Source: JACCXM01 sp046328335 (GTDB lineage: Bacteria; Chloroflexota; Chloroflexia; Thermomicrobiales; UBA6265). From it: a stretch of DNA of 64,000 nt. The notes below the pieces were generated by a model. The model had not been told where the DNA came from. It did no database searches and saw nothing but the letters and a program-made list of their open reading frames with translations. Location: assembly GCA_046328335.1 (NCBI GenBank), contig JAXLWU010000021.1, positions 1 to 64,000 on the forward strand, read 5' to 3'. The position numbers were made by a program, and so were the translations under genes. Below, in pieces: positions 25,302 to 34,372 of the stretch. Every line of letters starts with the position of its first letter. Positions within the stretch are counted from its first letter, which is position 1.

Positions 25302-27449
25302 ATGTCTGAACAGGCGAATGCCCCGCGCGTCTGGTTGCGATGGGCGCTGGCGCTGACGTTGGCCACGGGAACAATGGCCGGATCGCTGGTGCCGGTTTTT
25401 GCCCAGGACGATCAGGGCGCGACGGATGAACAGGTCGCGAGCGAGACGACGAGTGACGGCGGTCAGGCCACGGACGACGCCTTTGTCGATGCGGTCAACG
25501 CGGCGCTCAACGAAGAACTGGCGCCGCAGGACGCCCCTGCCGAAGAGGCCCCGGTCGAGCAGACGCAGGCGGATGATGCCGCCCCGGCGGAAGACGTACA
25601 GGTCGACGAGAGCGCTCCTGTGGAGGAGACGGCGCCGGTCGAGAGCGAACCGGTGGATGCCGCCCCGGCTGACGATCAGACCACGCAGGAGTCGCCGTAC
25701 TTCGAGCCGGCCGCGCCAGCCGTGACCGATCCGGTCGGCACCAACAACAACCCGATCCTGCAGTCTGATGCGGCGCAGGATGTCCTGACCGAAGTCGCCG
25801 CGGACGAAGGCGACGGCGGCGATGGCACGAGTGATGACAGTGGGGGCAACGGCGGCGCCAGTGAGGACACCGGCGGAAGCGGCGGTGACCAGAATGGCGG
25901 AAGCAATGAAAACAGCGACAACGGCGGGAATGGTGGCGGCCAGACCGACGATGTGGCGGTAGACGAGTCATCTGAGCAGGGCAACGGCGCGGCCGAAGAC
26001 GATGCGCCCCAGATGGGCGACCCCGACTGGAATATCTTCGAAGATCCGACCTTCAATCCGATGCTCGAGGACGCACAGGATCCTGTGGTCGAGGAATCGT
26101 CAGACAACAACGACAGCGGCAACACCGAGAACGAGTCCACCGACGATTCCTCCGGCGACCATCAGAACAACCATGATGGCGGTAACGGCGGCGGCAATGC
26201 CAACTCCGATGGCCAGAGCAATTCCAATGACGGGAACGACAACAGTGGCGCGGGAAGCGGTGGGAGCGGCGCTGACTCCAACGGTCAGAGCGACGCCAGT
26301 GATAGCAAGGACGAGAACGTTGATTCTTCCGACAGCAGTTCTGCTGACGGCGGCAAGAGCGACGAGCAGACTGACGGCGACACGTCAGAAGACAACTCAG
26401 ACGATGCCACCAAGGATGACGGTGATCAAACTGACGCGGAGGCGGATGCCGACATCGACGGCGACGGCGAGGTAACCGTCATCGAGCAGAAGAAGACCGA
26501 CCGCCAGCAAGCCAAGAAAGAAGACCGCAAGAATAACAATAACAACAATAACAACGACAAGAACAACAACAACGGTGGTGGCAACGGCGGTCACAACAAC
26601 AACAACAATAACAACAAGAACAAGAACAACAACAACGGCAAGAACAACAACCATCACATGGGTCTTGCCGCCAGTCGCGTGGCGGCGCTCAATGGGCGCG
26701 GCACCGGCGATAGCGCTTCGGCCGGCAACGGCGGCCGGGCGAACGCCAGCGCCGACGGCGGCATCGTGGTCATCGGGGAGATCAACTCCGGCGGCAACAA
26801 GGGCAACACGATCACCGTTGGCGATATCGGCGGTAGCGGCGGTGGCAGCGGAAACGGCGAGTGCCTGGCCGGACCGATCTACATCGATGGCGGCACGGTC
26901 GACAACAGCACGAATATCGATATCGACGCCAGCGGCGGCACCGCCATCGCCGACGCTTCCGGCGGCAGCGGCAACGTGGCGACGCTGAGCGATGATGGCA
27001 ACGACAAGGGGGGCCGGGGCGGACCGATTCGCAGCCGCTATGGTCTTGGCGGTGGACGCGGCGGGTATGGCGGCGACACGGCCGCGGCTGGAAACGGTGG
27101 CGTCGCGGGATCGAGCGCGGACGGCGGCATCGTCGTCATCGACGAGATCAACTCCGGCGGCAACCAGGGCAACACCATCGATGTCGGCAACATCTGCGCC
27201 GGTGAGGCTCCGGTCTACGCGCCGCCGGCCGCTCCGGAGAAGCCGGCCAAGCCTGGCAAGCCGAGCAGCCCGGGCAAGACGGTGACCGCACCGGTGACGC
27301 GCGGCGGTGGCAAGGTGGTTGTCACCAAGGTTCCCTCCACGGGTTCAGGTCACGTTCCAACCGTTCCGACCAGCACGAATGCGGTGCAGATCGCTGACCT
27401 GCCGAAGCGACGGAAGGACGAGGACGAGGAGACGACGCAGACCGCGTAA
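25302..27449 (+). CDS. Large secreted Asn/Gly/Asp-rich low-complexity protein
   Basis: This 715-residue protein has a signal peptide (about residues 1-35, hydrophobic LALTLATGTMAGSLVPVFA then QDD). Residues about 36-390 are rich in Asp, Glu, Ser, Gly and Asn and very acidic. Residues about 405-450 are almost pure Asn with Lys, Gly and His. Then come two copies of a 40-residue module containing ADGGIVVIGEINSGGN and ADGGIVVIDEINSGGN, each followed by GNTI-VG and one Cys. The tail is Pro/Lys-rich and ends in charged residues. A GGGGGAGGA Shine-Dalgarno precedes the ATG. No enzyme fold is visible; a surface, matrix or spore-coat-like role is possible. Confidence 0.85.
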   Translation: MSEQANAPRVWLRWALALTLATGTMAGSLVPVFAQDDQGATDEQVASETTSDGGQATDDAFVDAVNAALNEELAPQDAPAEEAPVEQTQADDAAPAEDVQVDESAPVEETAPVESEPVDAAPADDQTTQESPYFEPAAPAVTDPVGTNNNPILQSDAAQDVLTEVAADEGDGGDGTSDDSGGNGGASEDTGGSGGDQNGGSNENSDNGGNGGGQTDDVAVDESSEQGNGAAEDDAPQMGDPDWNIFEDPTFNPMLEDAQDPVVEESSDNNDSGNTENESTDDSSGDHQNNHDGGNGGGNANSDGQSNSNDGNDNSGAGSGGSGADSNGQSDASDSKDENVDSSDSSSADGGKSDEQTDGDTSEDNSDDATKDDGDQTDAEADADIDGDGEVTVIEQKKTDRQQAKKEDRKNNNNNNNNDKNNNNGGGNGGHNNNNNNNKNKNNNNGKNNNHHMGLAASRVAALNGRGTGDSASAGNGGRANASADGGIVVIGEINSGGNKGNTITVGDIGGSGGGSGNGECLAGPIYIDGGTVDNSTNIDIDASGGTAIADASGGSGNVATLSDDGNDKGGRGGPIRSRYGLGGGRGGYGGDTAAAGNGGVAGSSADGGIVVIDEINSGGNQGNTIDVGNICAGEAPVYAPPAAPEKPAKPGKPSSPGKTVTAPVTRGGGKVVVTKVPSTGSGHVPTVPTSTNAVQIADLPKRRKDEDEETTQTA

Positions 27450-27467
27450 ATCTCTTCTTACCTCACA

Positions 27468-27508
27468 CGAAGAACGGCCGCGCAATCGCGCGGCCGTTCT
27501 TCGTTTTT
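27468..27508 (+). terminator. Strong rho-independent terminator
   Basis: A perfect 15-bp stem (CGAAGAACGGCCGCG with its complement), extendable to 16 bp around a four-base loop, is followed by TTTTT. It ends the secreted-protein gene 18 bp after its stop and insulates it from the convergent dehydrogenase gene. Confidence 0.9.
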
Positions 27509-27514
27509 GCGGGA

Positions 27515-28417
27515 CTATTGCTCCGATTCACGCACCCCGGCCAACTCTTCCATGAGCAGCGCCACGGCGGAGAAGTCGAGGGCGCGCTTGCCGGTGGCGT
27601 TGGCGGCCAGCACCATGTCGTGGGCGATAGCGGTGGCCGGCATCGGCACCGCCAGTTCGTTGGCGAGACTGCGCACGAGCCAGAGGTCTTTCTGCATCAG
27701 GGCGAGGGTGAAGGCGGCGGGGGCGTAATTTCGCTCGCTGACCGTGACCGCCTTGGCATTGATGACCGGCGCCGCGGCGGATGAAGCGGCAAGCACCGCA
27801 AAGATGTCACTCGCCGCAATGCCCGCCTTTTCTCCCAGCGCGACCCCCTCCGCCAGCGCCTGGACCATGGTCGCGAGAATGGCGTTGCTGACCAATTTCA
27901 TGGTCGCGCCATTGCCGCTCTGACCGAGGTAGAACGAGGCCTTGCTGATCACTTCGAAGACGGGCTGGCAGCGTTCGAACGCGGCGAAATTGCCGCCGAC
28001 CATCACCCCAATCTGACCCTCGGCGGCGGCCTTGATCGACCCCGCCACTGGGGCGTCGAGGAATGCGGCGCCGCGCTCATTCGCGGCGGAGGCGAGCCGT
28101 CGCGAAAGATCGGGGGCAACGGTCGAGAGATCGGCGAGAACGGTCCCCGGCCGGGTGCCGGCGAGGAGACCATTGTCCCCGAGATAGACCGATTCCACCG
28201 CGGCTGGATCGGCAAGACTAGTCAGGACGATGTCGCAGCGCGCCGCGAGATCCCGCGGAGTGGGCGCGATCTCGGCCCCGAGCGCGATGAGTGGTTCGGC
28301 GCGTTCCCGGGTGCGGTTCCAGACCATCGTCGCCAACCCGGCCCGGGCGATATTGGCCGCGATCGGTTGGCCCATCCGGCCAAGTCCGGCGATGCCGACG
28401 GTAAGTGGAGCGCTCAT
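27515..28417 (-). CDS. NAD(P)-dependent oxidoreductase, 3-hydroxyisobutyrate dehydrogenase family
   Basis: This 300-residue beta-hydroxyacid dehydrogenase starts with a Rossmann fold (VGIAGLGRMGQPIAANIARAG). It carries the family substrate loop FLDAPVAGSIKAAAEGQ and the catalytic Lys region GNGATMKLVSNAIL. MQKDLWLV lies near the C-terminus. Members oxidise 3-hydroxyisobutyrate, tartronate semialdehyde or related small acids. It lies 22 bp after the CUT2 permease in the same direction. It may therefore act on a sugar-acid-like compound brought in by that transporter. Confidence 0.88.
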   Translation of the reverse strand: MSAPLTVGIAGLGRMGQPIAANIARAGLATMVWNRTRERAEPLIALGAEIAPTPRDLAARCDIVLTSLADPAAVESVYLGDNGLLAGTRPGTVLADLSTVAPDLSRRLASAANERGAAFLDAPVAGSIKAAAEGQIGVMVGGNFAAFERCQPVFEVISKASFYLGQSGNGATMKLVSNAILATMVQALAEGVALGEKAGIAASDIFAVLAASSAAAPVINAKAVTVSERNYAPAAFTLALMQKDLWLVRSLANELAVPMPATAIAHDMVLAANATGKRALDFSAVALLMEELAGVRESEQ

Positions 28418-28439
28418 GCAAACGTCTCCGGTACGGTGG

Positions 28440-29459
28440 TCAGACCCGCCAGCGGTCGCGGACGCGGTCGATGACCACGGCGACGATCAGGATGATGCCG
28501 ACCGCGATTTCCTGTACGTAGGACTCGATGCGGATCAGGTTCATGCCATTGGTGAGGAGGGTGATGAAGATCGCGCCAAGCACGGCATTGATGACCCGGC
28601 CTTCGCCGCCCCGCAGCGACACGCCTCCCACGACGGCAGCCGTGATCGACTCGAGGGCGAAAGTCGCGCCGAGGTTTGGCTCGCCCGACGAGACGCGGGC
28701 GGTCAGCAAGACGCCCGCCAGCGCGGCGAGCAGACTGCAAACGACATAAACGGATGCCGTAATGCGGCCGACCGGGATGCCGGAGAGAAATGCGGCCTTG
28801 GTGTTGCCCCCAATCGCGTAGAGGTAGCGTCCCCAGGTGGTCGAATTGACCAGAAAGGCGACCACAATCGTCGCGGCGATGGCGAAAAAGATCGGTATTG
28901 GAATCTCGAAGATGCGCCCGGTGCCGATTGTCTTGGTGAAGAGCGGCGGCATGCCGCTGACGGGGGAACCCCCGGTGTAGTAGAGCGCGAAACCGCTGCC
29001 GACGGACGCCATACCGAGCGTCATGATGAACGGCGAAACCTTGAACCGCGCGACGCCGACGCCGTTGACCAGTCCGAACACCAGTCCGACCATCATCCCC
29101 GCGATGACGCCGACAATCACCGACATCAATTCGCTTTCGGGATGACCGGCGTAGTAGTTCGACATATATCGCGCCGAAACCACGCTGGTGACGGCGATGA
29201 CCGCGCCGACCGAAAGATCGAAACCCGCGCTGATCAATACCAGCGCCTGACCCAGCGTCACGATGATCAGATACGTCGCCTGCCGGGAGACATTGAGGAC
29301 GTTTTGGGGCTGGATGAACCGCGGTTCGCGCAGGGCAAAGTAGACGATGATCACGACAAGCAGAATCGGCAAGATGCCGACCGAGGTGAAGATCGACCGC
29401 GCCAGCGCGCCGGCACCGGCTGAAGGCGTCGATTCCTGCTCCAGTGGCGCGGTGGTCAT
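28440..29459 (-). CDS. ABC transporter permease, CUT2 (RbsC) type
   Basis: This 339-residue membrane protein has eight or more hydrophobic helices and the RbsC-like segments LVLISAGFDLSVGAVIAVTSV and GVARFKVSPFIMTLGMASV. YAIGGNTKAAFLSGIPVGR and SVSLRGGEGRVINAVLGA-like motifs follow. It would form a homodimeric channel. It follows the ATPase gene by 101 bp and precedes the dehydrogenase gene. Substrates of this class are sugars, autoinducers, nucleosides or small polar molecules. Confidence 0.9.
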   Translation of the reverse strand: MTTAPLEQESTPSAGAGALARSIFTSVGILPILLVVIIVYFALREPRFIQPQNVLNVSRQATYLIIVTLGQALVLISAGFDLSVGAVIAVTSVVSARYMSNYYAGHPESELMSVIVGVIAGMMVGLVFGLVNGVGVARFKVSPFIMTLGMASVGSGFALYYTGGSPVSGMPPLFTKTIGTGRIFEIPIPIFFAIAATIVVAFLVNSTTWGRYLYAIGGNTKAAFLSGIPVGRITASVYVVCSLLAALAGVLLTARVSSGEPNLGATFALESITAAVVGGVSLRGGEGRVINAVLGAIFITLLTNGMNLIRIESYVQEIAVGIILIVAVVIDRVRDRWRV

Positions 29460-29560
29460 CCGCGTGTGGCCCCCACTCTGATTACCGGCGACTCACTCGC
29501 CTACCAACAACCCGCGAATCCGGGATTGAAACGAACTTCCCGGTTTCTGGCGCAACCCGA

Positions 29561-31099
29561 TCATGCCGCAGTCTCGTCCCGATCGAAGAAATTGGCGAGC
29601 ACCGCCGATTCGGTGAGATCCGGTCCACGCAGTTCGGCGCGGACTTCGCCGCGGTGCATGACGTAGGCGCGGTGGGCGAGATGGAGCAATTCCGGCAGAT
29701 CGGAAGAGATGAGCAGCACGGCCGCGCCGCGCTCACACAATTCTTTCATGAAGCCGTAGATCTCGACTTTTGCCCCGACATCGACGCCCGTGGTTGGCTC
29801 ATCGAAGATGAAGAGTTTGACATCGCGGGCCAGACCGCGCCCGAGAACAACCTTTTGCTGATTCCCGCCGGAGAAAAAGGCAACCTGGCGCTCGACGTTG
29901 AGCGGCCGCAGGTTCAGGCGCTGCGCGATCTCGCGCACGAGCCGTCCCTCCCGGCCCCGTCGCAGCACGCCCAACCGCGCAAAGGCGGGAAGGTCGAGCG
30001 CGGCGAGCGACATGTTCTCGCGTACCGGCCGCGTCGCGACCAATCCTTCCTCGCGGCGATCGGGGGGGATGTAGGCGACGCCGAGATCGATCATCGTGCT
30101 TGGGCTGGGATAGGCTATCGCCTGCCCGTCGATCTCGACCGTGCCGCGGGCAATCGGCTCGATCCCGAATACCGCGCGGCCGACTTCCGACTTGCCGGAA
30201 CCGACCAGACCCGCGAGTCCAACCACCTCTCCGGCGCGGACCTCGATCGAGACATCATGGACCCGGTTACCGACCGCGAGGCCTACGGTTCGTAGCATGA
30301 CGGGGCCAGGCTGATAGGCGATCGCGGGGTAGAGGGCCTCGATGGTGCGCCCGGTCATCAATTCAACCAGTCGCTGCTCCGAGACCTCGTTGGCGGCGAC
30401 GGTGGCCACCTTTTGCCCGTCGCGCAAGACGGTAACCCGATCCGCGACCTGTCGGATTTCCTGCATGCGATGCGTGATGTAGATAATGCCGAGTCCCTGC
30501 TGTTTCAGCCGCCCGATCAGGGCGAAGAGATGGTTTGCTTCATTCTCGGTGAGTGAGGCGGTCGGTTCGTCGAGAATCAGGATCGTGGGTTGCCCCTGGA
30601 TCGCCTTGGCAATCTCGACCATCTGCTGCTCGGCCCGCGAAAGACTTCCCACGCGTGATTTCGGATCGAGGTGGAATTGCAGGAGATCGAGCGTGGCCGC
30701 CGCCCCACGCGAAATGGCGCGCTTGTCGAGAATCCCGCCGCGGCGATGCTCGCGCCCCAGGTAGAGATTGTCTTGGACCGAAAGCGTCGGAACGAGCGAG
30801 AACTCCTGGAACACGGCGTTGATGCCGAGTTGCCGGGCATGGTGCGGCGACGTGATCGTCACCGGCTGCCCGCGGAGGATCACCGTTCCCTCGTCTGGCG
30901 GAAACGACCCGGCGATGATGTTGATCAGCGTGCTCTTGCCGGCGCCGTTCTCACCGAACAGGACGTGGACTTCGCCAGCGCGGAGTTCGAAATCGACGTT
31001 GCGCAGGGCCTGCACGCCAGGGAACCGCTTGCTGATTCCCTCCAAACGCAACAGTTCCTGGCGATCAGGGGCGTCTGGCGGCGCCGCGGTTGGTTGCAT
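29561..31099 (-). CDS. ABC transporter ATP-binding protein, CUT2 (RbsA) type
   Basis: This 512-residue protein has two tandem ABC domains, as usual for CUT2 systems. The first has GENGAGKST, SRAEQQMVEIAKAI and ILDEPTAS. The second has a divergent Walker A (GLVGSGKSEVG) and the signature SGGNQQKVVLGRGL, then FDEPTTGVDVGA. The start at 31099 (MQPTAAP) is chosen for length; the Shine-Dalgarno is weak. A strong hairpin lies in the 78-bp gap after the binding-protein gene. Confidence 0.92.
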   Translation of the reverse strand: MQPTAAPPDAPDRQELLRLEGISKRFPGVQALRNVDFELRAGEVHVLFGENGAGKSTLINIIAGSFPPDEGTVILRGQPVTITSPHHARQLGINAVFQEFSLVPTLSVQDNLYLGREHRRGGILDKRAISRGAAATLDLLQFHLDPKSRVGSLSRAEQQMVEIAKAIQGQPTILILDEPTASLTENEANHLFALIGRLKQQGLGIIYITHRMQEIRQVADRVTVLRDGQKVATVAANEVSEQRLVELMTGRTIEALYPAIAYQPGPVMLRTVGLAVGNRVHDVSIEVRAGEVVGLAGLVGSGKSEVGRAVFGIEPIARGTVEIDGQAIAYPSPSTMIDLGVAYIPPDRREEGLVATRPVRENMSLAALDLPAFARLGVLRRGREGRLVREIAQRLNLRPLNVERQVAFFSGGNQQKVVLGRGLARDVKLFIFDEPTTGVDVGAKVEIYGFMKELCERGAAVLLISSDLPELLHLAHRAYVMHRGEVRAELRGPDLTESAVLANFFDRDETAA

Positions 31100-31140
31100 C
31101 GTCTCGCTGGTGGATGTCACCTGGATGCTCAAACAGAGAA

Positions 31141-31165
31141 GGGGCCGGGCCAACGACCCGGCCCC
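31141..31165 (-). terminator. Hairpin between TorT-like binding protein and ATPase gene
   Basis: A 9-bp perfect stem (GGGGCCGGG with CCCGGCCCC) around a 7-base loop begins 12 bp after the binding-protein stop. On the minus strand it is followed by TTCTCTGTTT. It probably stops part of the transcripts, giving more binding protein than transporter. Confidence 0.65.
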
Positions 31166-31177
31166 TCGCTGGTGACG

Positions 31178-32317
31178 TCAGTCGCCGATGGTGAATTCGG
31201 GCTGGTAATCCTTCGGGGCGAAGGTCGATTCCCAGACGAACTCGGTCTTGAGGTTGTCCGGAGTCATCATGGTGATCACCGGTCCGGCCCGGTTGCTCGG
31301 CTCCAGCGTCTGCCCTTCCAGCAGGCGGATCGCCATGTCGACGGCCATCCGGCCCTGGATCACGGTGTGATCGTTGGCGGAACCGGTAAGGTCGCCGGCG
31401 GCCAGCCCGTCATAGACCGGTGGGTTCTGGTGGAAGGCGAGGATCTTGACCGAATCTTCCAGACCGGCTTCGCGCACCGCCTGGACCGCGGAGACGGCCG
31501 CCTGGGCGTTGCCGACGATGAAATCGATGTCCGGATTGGCCTGGAGTTCGTCCTCGACCAGCGCCAACTGGATGTCGCGCCCGGTATCGCCCCACTTGGT
31601 GGCGACCACCTCGATGTTGGTGTCCTTGGTCGCGTCGAGGAAGCCCTGATAGGCGGTATCGGTCCAACCGGCCCCTTGGGGACCGGGGAAGAAGGCGACC
31701 TGGACCGGTTCGTCACCGCTGACCAGATTCTCCTTCATGTAGGTGCCGGTGACGTAGCCCATGTCGTAGAAACTGACCAGGGCGTGGGCGGAGACCTCCG
31801 GGGAGTTCACGCCGTTGACGAAGTCGATCACCGGGATACCGCTGGCCACGATCTCCTCGACCTTGGCGTTGACGCCATCGGCGCTGATCGCGCCGAGGAT
31901 GATCGCCTGCGCGCCCTGGGCGACGCAGTCGTCCATCTGGCTCAATTGCTTGTCGAGTTCGGTATAGCCACCCGCCTCGAAGAGCTGCATCTTGGCGCCG
32001 TCACGACGGATTTCTTCCGCGATGCCGTAGTTCGCGCCGAGCCAGTAGGGATCCTTGAGGTGCGGGAACGAAACGCAGATATTCCACGGCTTGGTGATCG
32101 CGGCCGGATCGATCGGCTCGTACATCGCCGGTTGCTTTTCGCCGTCGACCACCCACTCCACGGGCCAGGTCCAGGCCGTGTTGGCAAGGTCTTCGGCGGT
32201 GCCCTTGTTCTCCTGGGCGAGACCGACTGTTCCCGCGCCACCGAACGCGACGGTGGTGCCGAATGCCGCGATGACCGCGAGACTGCCGAATCGCGTGAGA
32301 TGGGACCGAAGTGACAT
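31178..32317 (-). CDS. TorT-like periplasmic-type substrate-binding protein of CUT2 ABC transporter
   Basis: This 379-residue protein has a signal peptide (MSLRSHLTRFGSLAVIAAFG onward, cleavage after VGLAQ). The mature part is a Peripla_BP_4 fold. The stretch ICVSFPHLKDPYWLGANYG, then LFEAGGYTELDKQ and AQAIILGAISADG, resembles TorT, the TMAO-sensing binding protein, more than RbsB. Here, however, it heads a transporter operon with no sensor kinase. The ATG at 32317 follows GGGAGGAATCCG, which is ideal. The ligand is unknown. Confidence 0.88.
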   Translation of the reverse strand: MSLRSHLTRFGSLAVIAAFGTTVAFGGAGTVGLAQENKGTAEDLANTAWTWPVEWVVDGEKQPAMYEPIDPAAITKPWNICVSFPHLKDPYWLGANYGIAEEIRRDGAKMQLFEAGGYTELDKQLSQMDDCVAQGAQAIILGAISADGVNAKVEEIVASGIPVIDFVNGVNSPEVSAHALVSFYDMGYVTGTYMKENLVSGDEPVQVAFFPGPQGAGWTDTAYQGFLDATKDTNIEVVATKWGDTGRDIQLALVEDELQANPDIDFIVGNAQAAVSAVQAVREAGLEDSVKILAFHQNPPVYDGLAAGDLTGSANDHTVIQGRMAVDMAIRLLEGQTLEPSNRAGPVITMMTPDNLKTEFVWESTFAPKDYQPEFTIGD

Positions 32318-32658
32318 CGGATTCCTCCCGTTCGTCTCGGACACGGAAACTTGTGAGTGGCTACCAGCGGAGATGATGCCGGTACCAACCGTTGCTGTCA
32401 AGCACATCTTTGCCGTGCGGGCGCGCGTCGCGGTTTTGTAGGAAGGGTTATGAGGAGGATGGCGGAATGCCGTAGCCGCGCCGCCGGTGGCTAAAGACCA
32501 CCGGCTACCCCGCCGAAAGCCCCATCAATGGGGCTCGGGACGGCGCAGGGATTCCACCTCGCAGAACTGTGACGCCCACCCATAGAGTGCCGGGGGAGAA
32601 AAAGACGCCTCGCATCACTCGAAGCGATGACCGCCGACAGCGCAATTACTTCCTTGAA
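32318..32658. other. Intergenic region with two tandem hairpins
   Basis: This 341-bp gap lies between the binding-protein start and the MFS stop. Apart from the hairpins at 32483-32535 and a presumed promoter for the transporter operon, nothing was recognised. Confidence 0.5.
32483..32535. repeat. Tandem palindromes
   Basis: The first hairpin is GCCGGTGG, loop CTAAAGA, CCACCGGC (32483-32505). The second is AGCCCCAT, CA, ATGGGGCT (32518-32535). They stand 12 bp apart. They may belong to a repeat family or terminate the MFS transcript; no T-run follows in either direction. Confidence 0.5.
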
Positions 32659-33984
32659 TCAGTCCGCGGCGCTGGCGGGTACCCGTTGCGGTTGGACCGG
32701 GACGGTGCGAGGACGGGCGACTCGCTCCTTGCCGGTAAAGGGGACCAGGATAATGCCGGCTGCCGCGACCAAGCCAAGGGCGACATTGATCAGGAGCGCC
32801 GCGGTGTAGCCGCCGGACCACTCGTAGATGACGCCATCGAGGAATGCCCCGACCCCAAACCCAAGATTCATGAAGGTGAACATGCAGCCAAAGATCACGC
32901 CGAGGTTTCGTGGACCATAGCGGTCAGCGGCGATGGCGGCGGTAATCGGGGTCGTCGCGGTCCAGGAAATGCCGAGGACCACGCCATAGATGTAGATGAG
33001 GTTGCCCATCGGCAGCAAGAGCAGCAGGAGAAACGCCAGACCGCGAAGCGCATAGGTGAGCGCGAGCACCCAGGTGCGTGGATAACGATCGGCGGCGACC
33101 CCCAGCAGCACGCTGCCGACAATGCTGAACACCGCCGTCACCGAGACCGTGTGCGCGGCATGGAGGAGCGACATTCCCATATCGTCGGCGTAGGCGAGGA
33201 AATGGGTGTTGGGAAAGGCCATCGTCCAGCCACAGACGGCGAACCCGAGCGCCAGCAACCAGAACGCCGGATGGAGCAGCGCTTCCCGCAACGTGGCGCC
33301 ATCGTCTTCCAGCCAGCCGCCCGCGTGCATGCCATCGACCGGCTTTGGCGCATTTTGCAAGAAGGCGATGCTCAGCGGCACGGCGACGACGAGGACGGCC
33401 ACGGCCATGACCCGGTAGGTCATTTGCCACGACGACATCGTCAAAATCCACGTCGCGACCGGCACGATCACCAGTTGACCAAACGCGGAGCCAGAGGTGG
33501 CAAGGGACATGGCGAGTCCCCGCTTCGCCTGGAACCAGCGGCCGATCAGCGCGGTCGCGGTCACGGGGGAGGCCGCGGCGAGGCCAAGGGATGTGAATAC
33601 TCCGTAGAACAGGTAGATCTGCCAGAGCTGCGTGGCATACGACAGTGGGACAAGGGCAAGACCCAGGAGCAGCACCCCGGTGACCAGGATCCGTTTCGGA
33701 CCGTAGCGGTCGACGAGGATGCCGATGAACGGTTGACAGACCGAGAGGATGATCATCGCGATCAGGACCGCGGCGGTCAGTTCGGCCCGGTTCCAGCCGA
33801 ACTCCTCGGTCAGTGGTTTGAGCACGACCCCAAACAGGAACCGCGCGCCGTTGGCGATGGTCATCGTCGTGGCGATGACGATCACCATGACCCAGGCCGT
33901 GCGCGAGACAGGATTCGCCGGGGGGACTTCCGATTGCTCCGACTCGCGAATCAGCGCGGTTGAGCTCTCTTCTCTCTGGGTCAT
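32659..33984 (-). CDS. Major facilitator superfamily transporter (OFA/monocarboxylate-like)
   Basis: This 441-residue protein has about twelve hydrophobic helices. The loop 2-3 signature is GILVDRYGPKRILVTG, and loop 8-9 has GVAADRYPRTWVLA. The N-terminal cytosolic part is polar (MTQREESSTALIRESEQSE). The pattern NGARFLFGVVLKPLTEEFGW resembles oxalate/formate antiporter and monocarboxylate carriers. The start at 33984 has AGGG ten bases upstream; frames starting further up run through a repeat. It is a single gene, ending in the gap before the CUT2 operon. Confidence 0.88.
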   Translation of the reverse strand: MTQREESSTALIRESEQSEVPPANPVSRTAWVMVIVIATTMTIANGARFLFGVVLKPLTEEFGWNRAELTAAVLIAMIILSVCQPFIGILVDRYGPKRILVTGVLLLGLALVPLSYATQLWQIYLFYGVFTSLGLAAASPVTATALIGRWFQAKRGLAMSLATSGSAFGQLVIVPVATWILTMSSWQMTYRVMAVAVLVVAVPLSIAFLQNAPKPVDGMHAGGWLEDDGATLREALLHPAFWLLALGFAVCGWTMAFPNTHFLAYADDMGMSLLHAAHTVSVTAVFSIVGSVLLGVAADRYPRTWVLALTYALRGLAFLLLLLLPMGNLIYIYGVVLGISWTATTPITAAIAADRYGPRNLGVIFGCMFTFMNLGFGVGAFLDGVIYEWSGGYTAALLINVALGLVAAAGIILVPFTGKERVARPRTVPVQPQRVPASAAD

Positions 33985-34131
33985 GCCGTTGTGCCCTTTG
34001 CATGGCGAACAGCCCTTACGACGTTCGCCGATCAAGGCATGATACCTGCCATTCGCGTGCCGTTTCGATATCAGTTTGGCCACGCCATGGGTCGCCGCCA
34101 ATTCACCTCCTTTGCGCGGCATGCGTCTATC

Positions 34132-34216
34132 GTGTCGTTCCGAGCCGTCGCGAGGAATCTCGTTCGTCGCCGTTTCGGGTACAAGCGCCGAGGTCCCTCG
34201 TTCCTCGGGACGACAC
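34132..34216. repeat. Dispersed imperfect inverted repeat, copy B
   Basis: It begins GTGTCGTTCCGAG, contains CGAGGAATCTCGTTC, and ends CCTCGGGACGACAC. It is the best-preserved of four copies and has a spacer of about 23 bp between arms. Confidence 0.75.
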
Positions 34217-34270
34217 GACGTCTGCGCGTCACAAACCTCTCGGGCTGAGTGGCGAGTGCGCTCTGGATGG

Positions 34271-34299
34271 TTGACAGCGTGCACGCGCGTTGATAGTGT
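34271..34299 (+). promoter_or_regulatory. Promoter of the Gfo/Idh-sugar ABC operon
   Basis: A consensus TTGACA -35 is followed at exactly 17 bp by TAGTGT as -10, ending 73 bp before the ATG at 34373. It is the clearest sigma-70-type promoter in the window. Confidence 0.65.
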
Positions 34300-34372
34300 C
34301 CGGCAGCTTGCTGATGCAGACACGAACTGCCAGGGTGGCGGATTCCCCGGGCGCGACGAAGTGAGGACTACG

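Larger units (their letters stand above)
33985..34372. other. Divergent intergenic region with repeat copy B and a promoter
   Basis: This 388-bp gap separates the MFS gene from the Gfo/Idh gene. It holds the dispersed repeat at 34132-34216 and the promoter at 34271-34299. No gene was seen. Confidence 0.6.

Noticed and set aside
26500..26660. AAC/AAT tract as a microsatellite or CRISPR-like repeat
   Set aside because: The repeat unit is three bases, in frame, and encodes the Asn tract of the secreted protein; there are no spacers.
30671..32314. 547-residue plus-strand frame over the CUT2 operon
   Set aside because: Antisense to the ATPase and binding-protein genes; rich in Asp, Gly and Val, with no motif.
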